64,000 nt of DNA from Streptomyces lasiicapitis (GTDB taxonomy: Bacteria > Actinomycetota > Actinomycetes > Streptomycetales > Streptomycetaceae): the NCBI RefSeq assembly GCF_014646335.1, contig NZ_BMNG01000019.1, forward strand, positions 62,001-126,000, given 5' to 3'. Positions 50,082-57,686 of this stretch are shown piece by piece (the first letter of the stretch is position 1; each line of letters opens with the position of its first letter). A model generated the notes under the pieces. It was not told the DNA's origin. It saw only the letters and a list, made by a program, of their open reading frames with translations, and made no database searches. A program made the translations under genes and the position numbers.

Positions 50082-50828
50082 CTACGCGTTCGTGCCCCCG
50101 TCCACCGTGAACTCCGCCCCCGTGATCGACCGCCCGCCCGGCCCCACCAGGTGGGCGACCATCGCGGCCATGTCGTCGGCGTGCGCATAGCGGCCGAGGG
50201 CGGACAGGCCGCGCTGGAGGTCGGCGGACTCGCCGTCGGCCGGGTTCATGTCGGTGTCCGTGGAGCCGGGGTGCACGGCGTTGACGGTGATGCCGCGGGG
50301 GCCGAGTTCGCGGGCGAGGGCCTTGGTGAAGCCGCTCAGGGCCGACTTGCTCATCGAGTACAGGACGATGCCGGGGAACGGCGCCTGCAGCGCGAGGTTG
50401 CTGCCGATGCTCACGATGCGGCCGCCCTCCGGCAGATGCGCCGACGCGGCCTGGGACCCCACGAACGCGGCCCGCGTGTGGATGGCGAGGACGCGGTCCA
50501 GCTCCGCCCGCGTGACCTCCTCGAAGGGGCCGGACGCCCACACACCCGCGTTGTTGACCAGGATGTCGAGGCGGCCGAGCTCGCGGGCCGCCCGGTCCAC
50601 GGCGTCCCGCACCGCGTCCGGGTCCTCCGCGTCGGACTGGATGGCCACCGCCCGCCGGCCCTGCGCCTCCACGTCCGCGACGACTTCCTCCGCCTTCGCC
50701 TTCCCCGCCGCGCTCACATAGGTGAACGCCACGTCGGCCCCGTCCCGCGCAAGGCGCCGCACGATCGCCGCCCCGATGCCCCTGCTGCCACCCGTCACCA
50801 GCGCGGTCTTGCCCAGAAGGTCCGTCAT
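50082..50828 (-). CDS. SDR-family oxidoreductase
   Basis: The 248-residue classical short-chain dehydrogenase has the NADP-binding TGGSRGIGAAI (about 13-23), NNAGVWASG, the catalytic Ser in SIGSNLALQ and the Tyr/Lys pair in YSMSKSALSGF (about 155-165). The closing VDGGT is present. Substrate is unknown. It is divergent from a TetR-type gene, and a perfect 24-bp palindrome lies 38 nt upstream of its start, over the predicted transcription start, so it is very likely repressed by that regulator and induced by its ligand. Confidence 0.92.
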   Translation of the reverse strand: MTDLLGKTALVTGGSRGIGAAIVRRLARDGADVAFTYVSAAGKAKAEEVVADVEAQGRRAVAIQSDAEDPDAVRDAVDRAARELGRLDILVNNAGVWASGPFEEVTRAELDRVLAIHTRAAFVGSQAASAHLPEGGRIVSIGSNLALQAPFPGIVLYSMSKSALSGFTKALARELGPRGITVNAVHPGSTDTDMNPADGESADLQRGLSALGRYAHADDMAAMVAHLVGPGGRSITGAEFTVDGGTNA

Positions 50829-50866
50829 CCCCAGCCCCTTTTTCTACGTGAGTAATCTTGCGTCGA

Positions 50867-50890
50867 TTTCTGTGCCGATCGGCACAGAAA
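50867..50890. promoter_or_regulatory. Perfect 24-bp operator palindrome
   Basis: The half-site TTTCTGTGCCGA is followed immediately by its exact reverse complement. It lies between the SDR start and its predicted -10, covering the likely +1. The adjacent TetR-type protein is the obvious binder, which is inference. Confidence 0.85.
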
Positions 50891-50918
50891 CTTTTACACG
50901 AGCGTACCAGCACGTCAA
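50890..50918 (-). promoter_or_regulatory. Predicted SDR promoter
   Basis: On the minus strand TTGACG (50913-50918) is 17 nt from AAAAGT (50890-50895). The operator begins at the edge of the -10. Confidence 0.5.
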
Positions 50919-50922
50919 GGCC

Positions 50923-50946
50923 TATATTTGTCGGTCGGTACAGAAA
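50923..50946. promoter_or_regulatory. Second, degenerate operator and TetR -10 region
   Basis: The right half TCGGTACAGAAA (50935-50946) matches 11 of 12 bases of the palindrome half-site; the left half matches about 7 of 12. TATATT at 50923-50928 is a likely -10 for the regulator gene, so this site would allow weaker autoregulation. Confidence 0.55.
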
Positions 50947-50991
50947 TTCGCCGAACGTGGGCGCGACAGCGGGAAGAGGGAGGCGGGGATC

Positions 50992-51603
50992 GTGGCGGGA
51001 CGTGGGCGGCCCAGGGCGTTCGACCGGGACACGGCGCTGCGCCGGGCCATGGAGGTCTTCTGGAAGCAGGGGTACGAGGCCACGTCGATGACGGACCTCA
51101 CCTCGGCGATGGGCATCGCCTCGCCCAGCCTGTACGCCGCGTTCGGCTGCAAGGAGGCGCTGTTCCGCGAGGCGGTGACGCTGTACGACGCGACGGAGGG
51201 CTCGCACATGGCCCACGCCCTCACCGAACTCCCCACCGCCAAGGGCGCGGTGGAGGCCGTGCTGCGCTACAACGCCCGCGCGTACGCCGACGAGGGCACC
51301 CCCCACGGATGCATGGTCGTGCTGGCCGCGACCAACTGCTCCCCCGCGAACGCCCCGGTCCAGGAACACCTCGCGACCTGGCGGCAGGCGGGCGTCGACC
51401 AGATGGCCCGCCGCCTGGAACGTGCCGTCGACGAGGGCGAACTCCCCGCCGCCACCGACACCGAGGCGATGGCCGTCTTCTACACCACCGTCATCCACGG
51501 CATGTCATTGCGGGCCCGCGACGGGGCGACCCGCGCGGAGCTGGACAAGACGGTGGACCGGGCGATGGCGGCGTGGGACGCGGTGGCCGCTCCGGCGCCC
51601 TGA
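50992..51603 (+). CDS. TetR-family transcriptional regulator
   Basis: The 203-residue regulator starts at GTG 50992, with GGGAGG about 11 nt upstream; the frame stays open much further up but across the intergenic operators. The N-terminal helix-turn-helix is clear: GYEATSMTDLTSAMGIASPS then LYAAFGCKEALFREAV. The C-terminal ligand-binding domain resembles the TetR_C_33-like group (GTPHGCMVVLAATNCSPANA). Cys residues at about 99 and 108 are notable but not diagnostic. It is divergent from the SDR gene and probably represses it and itself through the palindromes between them. Confidence 0.9.
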   Translation: MAGRGRPRAFDRDTALRRAMEVFWKQGYEATSMTDLTSAMGIASPSLYAAFGCKEALFREAVTLYDATEGSHMAHALTELPTAKGAVEAVLRYNARAYADEGTPHGCMVVLAATNCSPANAPVQEHLATWRQAGVDQMARRLERAVDEGELPAATDTEAMAVFYTTVIHGMSLRARDGATRAELDKTVDRAMAAWDAVAAPAP

Positions 51604-51720
51604 CCCCGCGTCTCCGACGCCCTGACCCCACGCCTACGACGCCCTGACCCCACGTCCCGGGCCCAGGTCGCAGCCGTACGCTGAAGGGGCTCGCCGCCGC
51701 GCCGCCCCCAGGAGACCCCC

Positions 51721-52290
51721 ATGGACGCCACCCCCCTGCCCACCCTCCTGGAGGAGCACCCGGTCGTCGCCAGCGTCAAGGACGAGGACGACCTGAACGC
51801 CGTGCTCCGCTCCGACTGCCGCATCGTCTTCCTGCTCTACGGCACCGTCCTCGACCTGCCCGCGATCGTGCGGCGGCTCAAGGACGACGGCCGCATCGTG
51901 CTGGTCAACGTCGACCTGCTCGAAGGCTTCGCGGGCAAGGAGATCGTCGTGCGGTACGTGCGGGAGCGGACGGCCGCCGACGGGATCCTCAGCTCCAAGG
52001 CGTTCATGGTGCGCGCCGCCCGTGAGCTCGGTCTCTACGCGGTGCACCGCTTCTTCCTCATCGACTCGATGTCGTACCGCAACCTCGCCCCGCAGGTGCG
52101 GATGTCGAAGGCCGACTGCGTGGAGATCCTGCCGGGCTGCATGCCGCGGGTCATCACCTGGGTCGTCGCGGACATCGACGTGCCGCTCATCGCGGGCGGC
52201 CTGGTCTGCGACCGCGATGACGTGTTCGCCGCGCTGAAGGCGGGCGCGAGCGCGATCGCCTCCTCGAACCGGGAGGTCTGGCAGATGTAA
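51721..52290 (+). CDS. glpP: GlpP-family RNA-binding antiterminator
   Basis: The 189-residue protein belongs to the glycerol-3-phosphate responsive antiterminator family, a (beta/alpha)8-type fold that in Bacillus binds leader RNA and prevents termination before glpD. Visible features are LPTLLEEHPVVASVKDEDDL, IVFLLYGTVLDL, NVDLLEGFAGKEIVV, ADGILSSKAFMVRAA, EILPGCMPRVI and VPLIAGGLVCDRDDVFAALKAGASAIASS (in two parts: VPLIAGGLVCDRDD and LKAGASAIASS). ATG 51721 is preceded by AGGAG. It lies directly upstream of a leader with a U-tract terminator and of four catabolic genes, so those are its likely targets. Confidence 0.93.
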   Translation: MDATPLPTLLEEHPVVASVKDEDDLNAVLRSDCRIVFLLYGTVLDLPAIVRRLKDDGRIVLVNVDLLEGFAGKEIVVRYVRERTAADGILSSKAFMVRAARELGLYAVHRFFLIDSMSYRNLAPQVRMSKADCVEILPGCMPRVITWVVADIDVPLIAGGLVCDRDDVFAALKAGASAIASSNREVWQM

Positions 52291-52415
52291 ATCGGGGGTT
52301 GACACCCCCGACGCCCCCGCTTTACTTTTGCCGGGCGGCTCGCCGGAAGACGCCGCCTCAAGCTGAACCACAATCGCATATCGGCTTCCTGAGCAAGGCG
52401 ATCGCGCCGTGTTCC

Positions 52416-52456
52416 GGGGCAGTTACTAGAGACCAGAGAACAGTAACTCCTTCCCC
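52416..52456 (+). promoter_or_regulatory. Candidate antiterminator hairpin in the leader
   Basis: AGTTACT (52421-52427) is the exact reverse complement of AGTAACT (52442-52448), and GGGG (52416-52419) can pair with CCCC (52453-52456). This fold uses the same bases as the left arm of the terminator at 52437-52483, so the two are mutually exclusive. Confidence 0.7.
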
Positions 52457-52483
52457 TCGGGGGAGAGTTGCTGTTCTTTTTTT
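52437..52483 (+). terminator. Intrinsic terminator with T-tract in the leader of the MFS operon
   Basis: The left arm AGAACAGTAACTCCTTCCCC pairs with GGGGGAGAGTTGCTGTTCT (one G-U pair and a small mismatch), and seven T residues follow (52477-52483). T-tract terminators are rare in this genome type. It lies between the glpP stop and the MFS transporter start. Confidence 0.9.
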
Positions 52484-52536
52484 GTGCCCGTTTCCAGAAA
52501 CTCCGTGCCCGTTTCCACAAAGAGGTGGTGAGCGCC

Positions 52537-53892
52537 GTGACCAAGTCCCAGAGATGGGTCCCCTTTCTGATCCTGTCGATGACAGGCGGAATCATCTTCC
52601 AGGTCGCGTACATCCGGTTCGTGTTCCTGGGCCCCACGGCGAAGGCGCTGGAGCTCTCGGCGCAGGACTACGCCAACATCATCTCGGTGTTCGGCGTCGT
52701 CGCGATGGTGATGTATTTCTTCGGCGGCTGGTTCGCCGACAAGTTCTCGCCGAAGGCCCTCATCGTGACCGCGCTCCTCGGCACCGGGGTCGCCGATCTC
52801 TATCTCGGGACCGTCCCGGGATACTGGGGAGTTCTCGCCGCGCACATCCTCATGGCCGTCATGGGAATGGGCCTCTACTGGTCCGCTCTGGTGAAAGCCA
52901 TCGGAATGCTGGGTGATTCCTCGGAGCAGGGCCGACTGTTCGGTTTCCTTGAGGGCGTGCGGGGTGTCACGTCGACGATCGTCGGCTTCGTGGGAACGGC
53001 CGTCGTCGCGGCGAGCGTCGCCGAGGCGGTGGGCGTGCTGTGGCTGATCCGGATCTACGGCGTCCTGTGCTTCGTGTACGCCGCCCTTGTGTGGCTGTGC
53101 GTGAAGGGCGACGAGCGCCGCCTCGCCGACCTGGGATCGAGCACCGTCACCCTGCGCCAGCTCTGGCGCGCCGCGCGGAACAAGTACACCTGGCTGATCG
53201 GCGGCACGGTCATGCTCATGTACTGCTTCTACACGACGCTCGGCTACTTCTCGCCGCTCCTGGAGCACCAGTACGGGATGGCCGCCGGGCTCATCGGCGT
53301 GATCGGCGTCGTACGCACCTACGTCTTCCAGTTCGTCGCCGGACCGGCGGGCGGGGTCGTCGTGGACAAGGTCACGCGGTCCACGCCCCGCTTCCTGCGC
53401 TGGATGTTCGCGGGCTGCGCGACCGTCGCCGTGCTCTTCCTGGTGCTGCCGCGGGCGTCCGCCTACAAGTGGGTCGCGCTCGCCCTGATGTTCGCGCTGT
53501 GCCTGCTGGTGTTCGCCAGCCGCGGCGTGTACTGGGCGCAGGTCGGCGAGGTCGAGGTGCCAGAGAACGAGCGGGGCGGCGTGATCGGGCTCGCCTCCGG
53601 GCTCGCGTATCTGCCCGACGCCTTCCTGCCCACCGTGTGCGCCTGGTGGATCGGGGACCCGGCCGCGAAGCCCGCCGTCCCCGAGCACGGCGGCGGCTAC
53701 ACCACCCTCTTCCTGTTCCTCCTCGCCATGGCCCTGCTCGGCCTCGCCCTCACCACCCTCACGGACCGCACCCGCAGCCGCGAACTCGCCGCCCGCGAAG
53801 CCCTCGTGCGGAAAGCCACGTACACAGAAAGAGCGAACTCCCCATGGACATCACCGAGTTCCACCGCGACTTCTTCTCCCTCGACGGCATGA
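52537..53892 (+). CDS. MFS transporter
   Basis: The 451-residue carrier has about twelve transmembrane helices, starting RWVPFLILSMTGGIIFQVAY. The cytoplasmic loop between helices 2 and 3 reads GGWFADKFSPKAL, the MFS signature. Start codon choice is between GTG 52528 and GTG 52537; the latter is better spaced from AGAGG. The reading frame runs 49 nt into the SDR gene, adding an unconserved-looking Ser/Pro/Thr tail (SPWTSPSSTATSSPSTA). It is the first structural gene of the leader-controlled operon and should import its unidentified substrate. Confidence 0.88.
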   Translation: MTKSQRWVPFLILSMTGGIIFQVAYIRFVFLGPTAKALELSAQDYANIISVFGVVAMVMYFFGGWFADKFSPKALIVTALLGTGVADLYLGTVPGYWGVLAAHILMAVMGMGLYWSALVKAIGMLGDSSEQGRLFGFLEGVRGVTSTIVGFVGTAVVAASVAEAVGVLWLIRIYGVLCFVYAALVWLCVKGDERRLADLGSSTVTLRQLWRAARNKYTWLIGGTVMLMYCFYTTLGYFSPLLEHQYGMAAGLIGVIGVVRTYVFQFVAGPAGGVVVDKVTRSTPRFLRWMFAGCATVAVLFLVLPRASAYKWVALALMFALCLLVFASRGVYWAQVGEVEVPENERGGVIGLASGLAYLPDAFLPTVCAWWIGDPAAKPAVPEHGGGYTTLFLFLLAMALLGLALTTLTDRTRSRELAAREALVRKATYTERANSPWTSPSSTATSSPSTA

Positions 53893-54620
53893 GCGCCATC
53901 GTCACCGGCGGCAACACCGGCCTCGGCCGGGCCTTCTCGCTGGCCCTCGCCACGGCGGGCGCCGATGTCTTCGTGCCGTCCGTGGCCGCCGACGACGGCA
54001 CCACGCGCAAGCTGATCGAGGCCGAGGGGCGCCGCATGGAGTTCCTGGAGGCCGACCTCACGGAGCCGGGCGTGCCGAAGCGGATCGTCGAGGGCTGCGT
54101 GGACGCCTTCGGGTCGGTCGACATCGTGGTGAACTCGGCGGGCATCTGCAATCTCGCCGACGTCGAGGAGTTCGGGCGCGCGGAGTGGGACCCGATGGTG
54201 AGCGTGAACCTCACCGCCCCCTTCGAGCTGAGCCACGAGGCGGCCCGGTTCATGATCCCGCGGCGCTCCGGGAAGATCATCAACATCGCGTCGATGTTCT
54301 CGTTCCTCGGCGGCCAGTGGTCACCGGCGTACGCGGCGACCAAGCACGGCATCGCGGGCTTCACCAAGGCGTACTGCGACGAGCTCGCGCAGTACAACAT
54401 CCAGGTCAACGCGATCGCTCCCGGCTACTTCGCCACGAAGATCACCGAGGCGACGCGGGCGGACCCCGCGGCGAACCGGCGCGTCCTCGACCACATCCCG
54501 GCCGGCCGCTGGGGCGACGCCGCCGACCTGATGGGCACGACGGTCTTCCTCGCGTCGCGCGCCTCGGACTACATCAACGGGCATGTACTCCCGGTCGACG
54601 GGGGCTACTTGGTCCGCTGA
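53844..54620 (+). CDS. SDR-family oxidoreductase, KduD/gluconate-5-dehydrogenase-like
   Basis: The 258-residue dehydrogenase has the NAD(P)-binding TGGNTGLGRAF, NSAGICNL, the Ser in NIASMFSFLGG, the catalytic YAATKHGIAGF and DGGYLV at the end. The sequence type is that of polyol, gluconate or deoxygluconate dehydrogenases. ATG 53844 lies inside the 3' end of the MFS gene, giving a 49-nt overlap, which implies translational coupling. In the operon it should oxidise or reduce the imported polyol/sugar acid. Confidence 0.9.
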   Translation: MDITEFHRDFFSLDGMSAIVTGGNTGLGRAFSLALATAGADVFVPSVAADDGTTRKLIEAEGRRMEFLEADLTEPGVPKRIVEGCVDAFGSVDIVVNSAGICNLADVEEFGRAEWDPMVSVNLTAPFELSHEAARFMIPRRSGKIINIASMFSFLGGQWSPAYAATKHGIAGFTKAYCDELAQYNIQVNAIAPGYFATKITEATRADPAANRRVLDHIPAGRWGDAADLMGTTVFLASRASDYINGHVLPVDGGYLVR

Positions 54621-54735
54621 GCCCCCGCCGCCCCACGCGCACCGCGCCTGCGTACACCGCGCGTTCGCGGACGCCGCTCCCTCGTACACCTCACCCCCGT
54701 ACACCCCCCACACCGAACCCAAGAGGTAGATCACC

Positions 54736-56205
54736 ATGGCCCAGTCGCTCTCCAAGCTCACCCGCGACGACATCGTCGCCCGCCTCGCGGACCTGCTCTC
54801 CGCCGGGCAGATCGTCACCGACGAGGAGCAGCTCAAGCTCGCGAGCGTCGACCGGTTCAAGAAGTACCAGTCGGTGCACGGCATCTTCGACGGCCCCCTC
54901 CCGGCCGCGATCGTCAACGCCCGCTCGACCGAGGACGTGTCGAAGGTCCTGGCCTTCGCCGACGAGCACCGGATCAACGTGGTGGCGCGCACCGGCCGCA
55001 CCGGCACCGAGGGCGGCCTGGAGACCGCGGTCGAGGACACCGTCGTGCTCGACGGCTCGGGCCTCGACGGGATCCTCTCGGTCGACGCCGAGAACATGCA
55101 GGCCACCGTCCAGTGCGGGGTGCCGCTCCAGGTCCTGGAGGACCGCCTGCGCGAGCGGGGCCTGACCACCGGGCACTCGCCGCAGTCCAAGCCCCTCGCG
55201 CAGTACGGCGGGCTCGTCTCCACCCGCTCCATCGGCCAGTTCTCCACCCTGTACGGGGCGATCGAGGACATGGTCGTCGGCCTGGAGGCGGTGTTCCCCG
55301 ACGGGTCCGTCACCCGGATCAAGAACGTGCCGCGGCGCGCGGCGGGCCCGGACATCCGGCACATCGTCATCGGCAACGAGGGCGCCCTGTGCTACATCAC
55401 CGAGGTCACCGTCAGGATCTTCAAGTACCAGCCGGAGAACAACGAGTTCCACGGCTTCCTCGTCGACGACATGACCACCGGCATCAAGGTGATCCGCGAG
55501 GTCGTCACGAACGGCTTCAAGCCGTCGGTCGTACGCGTCTACTCCCCCGAGGACGCCCGCCAGCACTTCGCGCACTTCTACAAGGACAAGGTCGTCGTCG
55601 TGTTCGTGGCCGAGGGCCCGAAGGGTCTCGTGCGCGCCACCAGCGAGGAGATCGAGCGCGTCGCCGGCCAGTACCCGCACGAGAAGGTCGACCCGGCCCT
55701 CATCGAGAACTGGTTCGACCACCTGAACTGGGGCGTCGACAAGATCGAGGCCGAGAAGCAGGTCATGCTCGCCAAGGCCGAACTCGGCTACACCACCGAG
55801 GTGTCGGTCGACTGGTCGCGCACCGTCGAGCTGTACGAGAACGTGATCCGCCGCATCCGCGCCGAGTTCCCGGCCGCCGACGACCTGGTGATGCTGGGCG
55901 CCCACTCCTCGCACAGCTACCAGACCGGCACGAACCTCTACTTCGTCTACGACTACAAGATCAACTGCGAGCCGCGCGAGGAGATCGAGAAGTACCACAT
56001 CCCGCTCAACGCGATCATCGTCGAGGAGGCCCTCAAGGCGGGCGGCTCGATGGTCCACCACCACGGCATCGGCAAGTACCGCGCGCCGTGGACGACGCGG
56101 GAGCACGGCAGCGCGTACGCGATCCTCGCGAAGCTCAAGGAGACGTTCGACCCGAACGGGATCATGAACAAGGGCACGATCTTCCCGATGGACACCCACG
56201 CATGA
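54736..56205 (+). CDS. FAD-binding oxidase, alkyldihydroxyacetonephosphate synthase-like
   Basis: The 489-residue flavoprotein has the PCMH-type FAD domain: FAIVNAR-like LPAAIVNARSTEDVSKVLAF, RTGRTGTEGGLETA, SVDAENMQATVQCGVPL and GGLVSTRSIGQFSTLYGAIE. The C-terminal part has HHHGIGKYRAPW, the His-rich segment typical of alkyl-DHAP synthases, and ends FDPNGIMNKGTIFP. It might act on a phosphorylated C3-type or polyol-derived substrate, consistent with control by a glycerol-3-phosphate-type sensor, but its reaction is unknown. ATG 54736 has AGAGG upstream. It overlaps the kinase start by 4 nt. Confidence 0.87.
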   Translation: MAQSLSKLTRDDIVARLADLLSAGQIVTDEEQLKLASVDRFKKYQSVHGIFDGPLPAAIVNARSTEDVSKVLAFADEHRINVVARTGRTGTEGGLETAVEDTVVLDGSGLDGILSVDAENMQATVQCGVPLQVLEDRLRERGLTTGHSPQSKPLAQYGGLVSTRSIGQFSTLYGAIEDMVVGLEAVFPDGSVTRIKNVPRRAAGPDIRHIVIGNEGALCYITEVTVRIFKYQPENNEFHGFLVDDMTTGIKVIREVVTNGFKPSVVRVYSPEDARQHFAHFYKDKVVVVFVAEGPKGLVRATSEEIERVAGQYPHEKVDPALIENWFDHLNWGVDKIEAEKQVMLAKAELGYTTEVSVDWSRTVELYENVIRRIRAEFPAADDLVMLGAHSSHSYQTGTNLYFVYDYKINCEPREEIEKYHIPLNAIIVEEALKAGGSMVHHHGIGKYRAPWTTREHGSAYAILAKLKETFDPNGIMNKGTIFPMDTHA

Positions 56206-57659
56206 CCAGCACCAGCACCGCCCCCCGCCCCCGTCCCCGCTACTTCATCGGCATCGACAACGGCTCCCAGTCGTCCAAGGTGACCGTCTTCGACGCCCAC
56301 GGCCGCGTCGCCGGGGAGGGACGCGCCGCGCTGCGCCCCTACGACACGCCCCGCCCCGGCGTCGTGGAGCACCCGGACGACGACCTGTGGACGTCGATCG
56401 GCACGGCGAGCCAGGCCGCGATGGCCGCGTTCGGCGGGGACCCGGCGGACATCGTGGGCGTCGGCCTGTGCACGATCCGCTTCTGCCGCGCGGTCCTCAA
56501 GGCGGACGGCACCCTCGCCCAGCCCGTCATGAGCTGGATGGACGCACGCGTGGGCATGCCGTACGCGCACGCGGACCGCGAAGCCGCGTACGTGACGACG
56601 TCGTCCGGCTACATCAGCCAACGCATGACGGGCAACTTCCGTGACACGGCGGCCAATTACGCGGGCATCTGGCCGCTCGACTCCGACACCTGGCAGTGGA
56701 CCGACGACGACGCGGAACTCGCCAAGTCCGGCATCCCGCGCGCCATGCTCTTCGACCTGGTGCTGCCCGGCGACATCCTGGGCGAGGTCACCGAGGCCGC
56801 CGCCAGGCACACGGGCATCCCGGCCGGTGTGCCGGTCGTCGCCACCGCCAACGACAAGGCGGTCGAGGCCCTCGGCTGCGGTCTGCGCGCCCCCGACACG
56901 CTCCTCGTCTCGCTCGGTACGTACGTCGCGGGCATGGCGACGGGCCCGCGCAACCTCAGGAACGCCACGGACTTCTGGACCAACTACGCCTCCGTACCGC
57001 ACTCCTACCTGTACGAGTCGGGGGGCGTGCGGCGCGGCATGTGGACGGTGAGCTGGTACCGCGACCTGCTCGGCGAGGAGGCCGCGGGGAGCGCCCGCGC
57101 GGCCGGGCTTCCGGCCGAGGACCTCCTCAACGCCGAGGCGGCGAAGGTCCCGCCGGGCTCCGAGGGCCTCATGACCGTCCTGGACTGGCTCGCCCCCGGC
57201 GACGCCCCGTTCCGCAAGGGCTCGATCCTCGGCTTCGACGGCCGCCACGGCCGCTTCCACATCTACCGCTCGATCCTCGAAGCGCTCGCCATGACCACCC
57301 ACGACACCGCGTCCCGGATGGCGTCCGAACTGGGCACCGAGTACCGCGAGGTCATCGTCTCCGGCGGCGGCTCCCGCTCAGATCTTCTCCTCCAGATCCA
57401 CGCCGACGTACACGGCATCCCGGCCCACCGTGCCGCGGCCGCAAGCGCCGCCGGCCTCGGCTCCGCGATCTGCGCGGCCGTCGGCCTCGGCACGTACGCG
57501 GACTTCGACGAGGCCGTCGACGCCATGGTCCGCCCCGGCGAGACGTTCCTGCCGAGCGAGGAGAACCATCACCTCTACCGGCGCCTGGAGGAGGTGTACC
57601 GGGACGTGCGGGGGCACACCGACGCGATCTATAGGCGGACGTACGACGTGTTCGGCTGA
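56202..57659 (+). CDS. FGGY-family carbohydrate kinase
   Basis: The 485-residue kinase has the N-terminal phosphate-1 motif FIGIDNGSQSSKVTVFD, the conserved VGVGLCTIRFCRAVL and WMDARVG segments, ANDKAVEALGCGL and LLVSLGTYVAGM (phosphate-2/adenosine region), and VSGGGSRSDLLLQIHADV near 395. The family phosphorylates polyols and sugars such as glycerol, xylulose, ribulose and erythritol; the substrate here is not determinable. ATG 56202 overlaps the stop of the oxidase by 4 nt. It is the last gene of the GlpP-associated operon and meets the second PotD gene convergently. Confidence 0.92.
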   Translation: MTSTSTAPRPRPRYFIGIDNGSQSSKVTVFDAHGRVAGEGRAALRPYDTPRPGVVEHPDDDLWTSIGTASQAAMAAFGGDPADIVGVGLCTIRFCRAVLKADGTLAQPVMSWMDARVGMPYAHADREAAYVTTSSGYISQRMTGNFRDTAANYAGIWPLDSDTWQWTDDDAELAKSGIPRAMLFDLVLPGDILGEVTEAAARHTGIPAGVPVVATANDKAVEALGCGLRAPDTLLVSLGTYVAGMATGPRNLRNATDFWTNYASVPHSYLYESGGVRRGMWTVSWYRDLLGEEAAGSARAAGLPAEDLLNAEAAKVPPGSEGLMTVLDWLAPGDAPFRKGSILGFDGRHGRFHIYRSILEALAMTTHDTASRMASELGTEYREVIVSGGGSRSDLLLQIHADVHGIPAHRAAAASAAGLGSAICAAVGLGTYADFDEAVDAMVRPGETFLPSEENHHLYRRLEEVYRDVRGHTDAIYRRTYDVFG

Positions 57660-57686
57660 GCCGCGAGCGGTACCCGCGCGGTTGGC

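Noticed and set aside
52437..52483. Ordinary terminator of glpP only
   Set aside because: It could end the glpP transcript, but the exactly competing upstream arm and the family of the glpP product make a regulated terminator the better reading; both views are testable.
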